Position numbers and translations under genes: made by a program. The notes under the pieces were generated by a model. The model ran no database searches, was not told the DNA's origin, and was given only the letters and a program-made list of their open reading frames with translations. From assembly GCF_025642135.1 (NCBI RefSeq), contig NZ_CP106793.1:3331001-3395000 (forward strand): a stretch of 64,000 nucleotides of DNA. The letters are read 5' to 3'. Source of the DNA: Streptomyces cynarae. GTDB lineage: Bacteria > Actinomycetota > Actinomycetes > Streptomycetales > Streptomycetaceae. Positions 60,701 to 64,000 of the stretch are shown here, in pieces (position 1 is the first letter of the stretch; every line of letters begins with the position of its first letter).

Positions 60701-62557
60701 CTGGTCGAGCTGTTCCCCGCCCTGCGGCAGCGTCTGAACAGCGGCAACCGGAACAGCACGGTGCAGCGGTGCACCGAGTTGGAGGAGGTCACCCGCACCC
60801 CCAACGGCACCCACGCCTCTCCCCTGGACGCCGTGCGTCAAGACAGCACCGTCAAGGTCCGCGTGCCGCTCGAACCTGAGCCGATGCTGCGACTGATCGA
60901 CCGGGAACTCGGCCTGGAGCTCGGCGACGCGGGGTGCCGCGCGGTGCTGGAGCACCAGGAGCGCATGGCACGCGACAGCGAGCTGAGGACGGCGCAGAAG
61001 GCCGTGCGCGAGGCCGAGGACGTCGTGACCAAGATCGAACTGCTGATCGGCGCGGACGCGCTCAGGGCGGGTCTTCCCGAAGGGCTGATGGAGGCGGAAC
61101 TGCAGGCGACCGGCGGCATGGAACCGTCTCCACGCCGGATCGCGCAGATGGCGTTCAACGCGCACGGCGACGGCGTGCTCCAGCAGCATGCCAGGGACAT
61201 CCAAGCCCGCTTTCCCAACGCTCCCGTGGCGTACGGGGGTTCGTCGGCGGCCATCTCATTCGTCTCGGACCTGAAGCTGCCGATCACGTTCGCCGGTTCG
61301 CGGACTCCGTCGCCGCCCCCGTTCGAGACCGTGGAGGGCCCGCGGGACTTCCCGAGCCTGCACGGCTACCAGGAGGACCTGGTCCGCAACATCTCCACCA
61401 TGCTCGACCGGCTGGCCCCGCAGCGCGGCATGCTGTCGCTGCCCACCGGCGCGGGCAAGACGCGGGTCACCGCCGAGGCCGTCATCCGCTGGGTCAAGCG
61501 GGTCGGCGACCTCAAGGGTCCGCTGCTGTGGATCGCACAGACCGAGGAACTGTGCGAACAGGCTGTACAGAGCTGGAAGTTCGTCTGGAACAAGGTGGGT
61601 GCGGAGCGTCCGCTCACCATCAGCCGCCTGTGGAGCAGCAACGAGGTCGGAAACGTCGTGGACCACCCGCACCTGGTGGTCGCCACGGACGCCAAACTAG
61701 AGCGGTGCCTGGGCACCGACCAGTACGTGTGGCTGCGCGAGACCGCCCTGGTGATCGTCGACGAGGCACACACCGCCATCTCCAAGCGGTACACCGAGGT
61801 CTTGGGCCTGCTGGGGCTCACCCAGTACGAAACCCGCCGGCATCTGCTCGGTCTGACCGCGACCCCCTTCCGCAACAACAACGAGGACGAGACTCGCCGG
61901 CTGATCAACCGCTTCGGCAACAGGCGACTCGACGAGGGGGTCTTCCCGTCCGGCGACCCGTACCGTGATCTGCAGAAGTGGGGCATGCTCGCCGAGGTCG
62001 AGCACCGCACTCTGGAAGGCGGCCGGATCGAACTGAGCCAGGACGAGAAGACGCACGCCGAGCGCATGGCGATGCTGTCCCGCGCCGCCGAGCAGCGGCT
62101 CGCCGACGACCACGCGCGCAGCCGGCGCATCGTCGACTGGGTGGCGGAACTGCCGGAGGATTGGCCGACGTTGCTCTTCGCGACGTCCGTGGATCACGCC
62201 AAGTATCTGGCGGCCATGCTCAATGACCGGGGTGTCCCGTCCGCCGCCGTGGACTCGACGACCAGTGCGCAGGACCGTCGCACTCGTATCGAGAATTTCC
62301 GAAACGGCCGCATTCGCGTGCTCACCAATTACGGTGTTCTCACCCAGGGGTTCGACGCCCCGTCGACCCGTGTGGTGGTCGTCGCGCGGCCGGTCTTCAG
62401 CAGGAACGTCTACCAGCAGATGATCGGTCGTGGTCTGCGCGGTCCCAAGAACGGCGGCAAGGATACCTGCCTGATCCTCAACGTCAGTGACAACATCGCC
62501 AACTTCGACACGCAGCTCGCGTTCACCCAGTTCGAGCACCTTTGGAGCCGCACGTGA
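57794..62557 (+). CDS. Sacsin-type GHKL ATPase fused to an SF2 helicase
   Basis: 1587 aa. Residues 35-160: HSP90-like/sacsin ATPase with G-G-Y-G-D-R-Q-L-F-E-L-V-Q-N-A-A-D (N-box, 42-58), C-A-N-E-G-N-P-V-T-P (D-box equivalent, about 80) and I-G-R-F-G-V-G-V-K-S (G-box, about 107-116). Residues 160-1180: large region with no known domain. Residues 1190-1587: SF2 helicase with L-P-T-G-A-G-K-T (about 1215), V-D-E-A-H (about 1322), L-T-A-T-P-F, L-T-Q-G-F-D-A-P-S and Q-M-I-G-R-G-L-R-G (about 1541). GTG at 57794 follows GGGAG. Stop overlaps the UvrD start. A nucleic-acid motor joined to a chaperone-like sensor ATPase is typical of large anti-phage effectors. Confidence 0.9.
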   Translation: MPSSSSAVIETVLEQSTRVLQTYAVDPGLVAEHANGERRITQGGYGDRQLFELVQNAADEIADDSGGRIHVVLTDGLLYCANEGNPVTPEGAETILRMSMSKKRGGQIGRFGVGVKSVLVVTDTPEFFSSSGSFGFNRAWSYEKIKSVPGVTARYGPEFDAPVLRMARPLDMQAERAADPVLDELLAWATTVVRLPLLPKADERLGRDMHGTRGKDHGEPREEFPVGFQLFSPHVAKVVLEDRRPRPAVRRILTAHRSGDLHTVVEERTDKAASTEQWRVFTVTHEPGPLARNDAGELHDRITLDLSWGVPALAKDPESGLHVSPRSRGRGKFWSFFPTKYEMSLSGILNGAWKTNEDRQNLLDSSPFNQEMIRRSAQLVVDSLPSLAPAEDPAAYLPLLPGRIKEAISWADEFLTREIWARAGRCPSLPDQDGILRVPTALRVHPRLDRDPRKLSRWLRMWHECPGRPSNWLHPSVEADVLRSGKVEHILAAAGHERVEVREWLEALVEGGTPEGSAVAVRILADMIEQGSPFAEEARKARIVLTEEHGLVAPVHGKVFRRTEQDGLRESTVYVVAELAQDPSLAHALNVLGIREADAEGRFTSVLDRGFDHYSDSDWLRFWELFRRAGVRRLAHKVLERVPTPRSTLRVQTADKRFRPIEDCMLPGVVVDAERDPEVAVDMDFHSDDTPFFSQIGLRDRPAGGVQPQVGEEWFEEYRTAVHTSYLRTLDNSAPRPSLNRMKVEGAAIGGPLHLFRALSPESRARFLKALPDDAVVTNWTRQFGAQTNTRQAVTSPIRWMLRKYGTVATSKGIKPLTEAVGPQLIAYRDVLPVADISAEKARRLRLPSTVEEVPTDRWDTLLEEVSRSEDDVFVGTTYVMLTRFGADFPEDSLTRCRIGETWGTRPDGEITLAVGDVEYRALRAEQLPALLVPTAQDAELMAEKWGMLRYAEVITRETREVPEGDPVPLVELFPALRQRLNSGNRNSTVQRCTELEEVTRTPNGTHASPLDAVRQDSTVKVRVPLEPEPMLRLIDRELGLELGDAGCRAVLEHQERMARDSELRTAQKAVREAEDVVTKIELLIGADALRAGLPEGLMEAELQATGGMEPSPRRIAQMAFNAHGDGVLQQHARDIQARFPNAPVAYGGSSAAISFVSDLKLPITFAGSRTPSPPPFETVEGPRDFPSLHGYQEDLVRNISTMLDRLAPQRGMLSLPTGAGKTRVTAEAVIRWVKRVGDLKGPLLWIAQTEELCEQAVQSWKFVWNKVGAERPLTISRLWSSNEVGNVVDHPHLVVATDAKLERCLGTDQYVWLRETALVIVDEAHTAISKRYTEVLGLLGLTQYETRRHLLGLTATPFRNNNEDETRRLINRFGNRRLDEGVFPSGDPYRDLQKWGMLAEVEHRTLEGGRIELSQDEKTHAERMAMLSRAAEQRLADDHARSRRIVDWVAELPEDWPTLLFATSVDHAKYLAAMLNDRGVPSAAVDSTTSAQDRRTRIENFRNGRIRVLTNYGVLTQGFDAPSTRVVVVARPVFSRNVYQQMIGRGLRGPKNGGKDTCLILNVSDNIANFDTQLAFTQFEHLWSRT

Positions 62558-64000
62558 CCGACGTCTACCTCGACAGCCCTCCGCTCACGGCCGAGCAGCG
62601 GTCCGTGGTCGAGCAGCCCTGGGACGCGCGCGTCCTGGTGACCGCGGGCGCCGGGGCGGGCAAGACGCACACCCTGGTGCGCCGGCTCGACGCACTGTGC
62701 GGTCACGAGGACCCGGACGAGGCGCTGGAGGCGTCGGAGATCCTGGTGCTCACCTTCTCCCGGGCTGCCGCCCGTGAGTTGCGTGAACGCATCGCGCGGC
62801 ACGGGGAGCGGGCCCGCCGGGTGCGCGCCCAGACCTTCGACGCGTGGGCGTACGGGGTTCTCCTACAGGCGCATCCGGATCGGGAGTGGGGTGGTGTCTC
62901 CTTCGACGAGCGGATCCGCGCCGCTGCCGAGGCGATCGAGAAGGGTGCACTGGAGGCCGGTGATTCCCTGCCGCCCGCCCATGTGATGATCGACGAGGTG
63001 CAGGACCTGTTGGGGGACCGGCGGGAACTGGTGGAGGCGCTACTCGACCGCTACCAGGACAGCTGTGGCTTCACCGTGGTGGGCGACGCTGCCCAGTCCG
63101 TTTACGGCTTTCAGATCGAGGATCGGGAAGAACGCGACGCCGAGACCGGCCGGTTCTTCGAGTGGCTGCGATGTTCGTTCCCCGACGACCTCGTGGAGCT
63201 GCGTCTCACGGAGAACTTCCGGGCCACCACTCCGGAGGCGCGGCTCGCGCTGGCGTACGGCCCTCGGCTCCAGCGGGTCCGGGACGCGGACGAGGCGGCC
63301 ACGCTCTACGAGGAGCTGCGCGACCTGCTCCTCGATCCGGTGAACGCGCACGGCGACCTCACCGACGAGTACACGCTGCAGGGTCTGCGGGACATCGATG
63401 ACACCTGTGCGATCCTCGCCCGCGACAACCGGCAGGCACTGGTGGTCTCGCGACTGCTCCACCAGAACGGCGTCGAGCACCGACTGCGTCGTCCTCTGGA
63501 GGAGCGGCCGGTTCCCTACTGGGTGGCGGAGCTGCTGCGCCGTACCGAGGCCACCGGGCTGACCGAGGACCGGTTCCGTTCCCTGCTCGCGGAAATACCG
63601 CTGCCCCACGAACCGAACGGGACGGCCCTGTGGACCGTGCTGCGGCGCGCCACACGCTCGCCCGGGCGCACCGCGCTCGATCTTGACCGGCTGCGCCGCT
63701 TGGTCGGCGACGGCCGGTTCCCCGACGAAGCGGCCGACCCGGAGACCGCGCGGATCGTCGTCTCCACCGTGCACCGGGCCAAGGGCCTGGAGTTCGACCG
63801 GGTGATCGTGCTGACACCACCGACCATCGCCGACCTGCACAAGCAGTACAAGGACGAGCTGGACCTTCCCGCCGAGGCCCGGGCACTGTACGTGGCCATG
63901 ACGCGCGCCCGGCAGGACCTCTACCACATGCCCTCCCCCGAACTGCCGCTGTTCCGGAGAGCGGGCGGGCGCAAGAACGGCCGGCGCTACATCGGTGGGT
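62554..64000 (+). CDS. UvrD/Rep-like SF1 helicase (runs off window)
   Basis: About 482 residues visible, C-terminus missing. Q-motif L-T-A-E-Q-R, motif I A-G-A-G-A-G-K-T-H-T near 32, motif II V-M-I-D-E-V-Q-D near 146-153, motif III V-G-D-A-A-Q-S-V-Y-G-F near 175-185, motif V S-T-V-H-R-A-K-G-L-E-F near 405, motif VI Y-V-A-M-T-R-A-R near 447. The region between motif III and V is compact, shorter than in full UvrD. GTG 62554 overlaps the stop of the sacsin-helicase (GTGA), so the two act as a pair. SF1A helicases of this kind appear in several defence systems beside an ATPase. A nuclease domain may lie past the edge. Confidence 0.9.
   Translation, partial: MTDVYLDSPPLTAEQRSVVEQPWDARVLVTAGAGAGKTHTLVRRLDALCGHEDPDEALEASEILVLTFSRAAARELRERIARHGERARRVRAQTFDAWAYGVLLQAHPDREWGGVSFDERIRAAAEAIEKGALEAGDSLPPAHVMIDEVQDLLGDRRELVEALLDRYQDSCGFTVVGDAAQSVYGFQIEDREERDAETGRFFEWLRCSFPDDLVELRLTENFRATTPEARLALAYGPRLQRVRDADEAATLYEELRDLLLDPVNAHGDLTDEYTLQGLRDIDDTCAILARDNRQALVVSRLLHQNGVEHRLRRPLEERPVPYWVAELLRRTEATGLTEDRFRSLLAEIPLPHEPNGTALWTVLRRATRSPGRTALDLDRLRRLVGDGRFPDEAADPETARIVVSTVHRAKGLEFDRVIVLTPPTIADLHKQYKDELDLPAEARALYVAMTRARQDLYHMPSPELPLFRRAGGRKNGRRYIGG

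Overview
The window is high-GC, Streptomyces-type chromosomal DNA: strong GC bias at third codon positions, GTG/TTG starts, Tat and lipoprotein signals, LAXTG sorting, a DasR-type operator and a cslA-glxA-cslZ locus. Gene order from cdgA through the ectoine-type ABC transporter to cslA/glxA/cslZ resembles the SCO2817-SCO2838 stretch of S. coelicolor as I remember it; I could not run an alignment.

Left part (1-11 kb): the tip of a response regulator, a small exported protein ending in a MITE-like element, a spermidine-synthase-like protein, a TPR-type regulator, a histidine phosphatase and a PAP2 phosphatase. The PAP2 frame runs straight into a three-gene cassette: an Fe-S PD-(D/E)XK (RecB/Cas4-like) nuclease, a 530-aa unknown protein and an SF1 helicase. 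A motif matching the PafBC/RecA-NDp DNA-damage promoter lies at the head of this cassette.

Middle (11-32 kb): three identical tRNA-Lys(CTT) genes. The outer two lie in ~198-bp near-identical direct repeats 16 kb apart. Between them are an M6 peptidase, the c-di-GMP enzyme CdgA, a luciferase-like monooxygenase, a maleate-isomerase/EutA-like protein, a 2-hydroxyacid dehydrogenase, ehuBCDA with an IclR regulator, an LPMO under a DasR-type site, an SPFH protein and an NlpC/P60 hydrolase. cslA, glxA and cslZ follow; they make and modify the hyphal-tip beta-glycan.

Right-centre (33-49 kb): two sortases (classes F and E) and an LADTG-anchored protein, a HAD phosphatase, a ROK regulator with a large dyad over the promoter of a Gfo/Idh oxidoreductase operon, an FAH-family hydrolase, a second YidC, a HxlR/MFS pair with a three-copy operator, a GH30 enzyme, a pentapeptide-repeat protein and a SEC-C protein. 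At least four reading frames in the window break in a way that one missing base would repair, so sequence error is more likely than gene decay for those.

Right end (49.5-64 kb): a defence-type island. It holds Vsr, a decayed merR gene, a C5-methyltransferase homologue whose catalytic Cys is replaced by Arg, an apparently active C5-methyltransferase, a convergent operon (HTH-GHKL ATPase and two unknown proteins) and a divergent operon (small ORF, a 1587-aa sacsin-type GHKL ATPase-SF2 helicase fusion, and a UvrD-like helicase cut by the window end). A 22-bp dyad lies between the two operons. This set is my best candidate for an undescribed system, most likely a GHKL-ATPase-linked restriction/anti-phage system.
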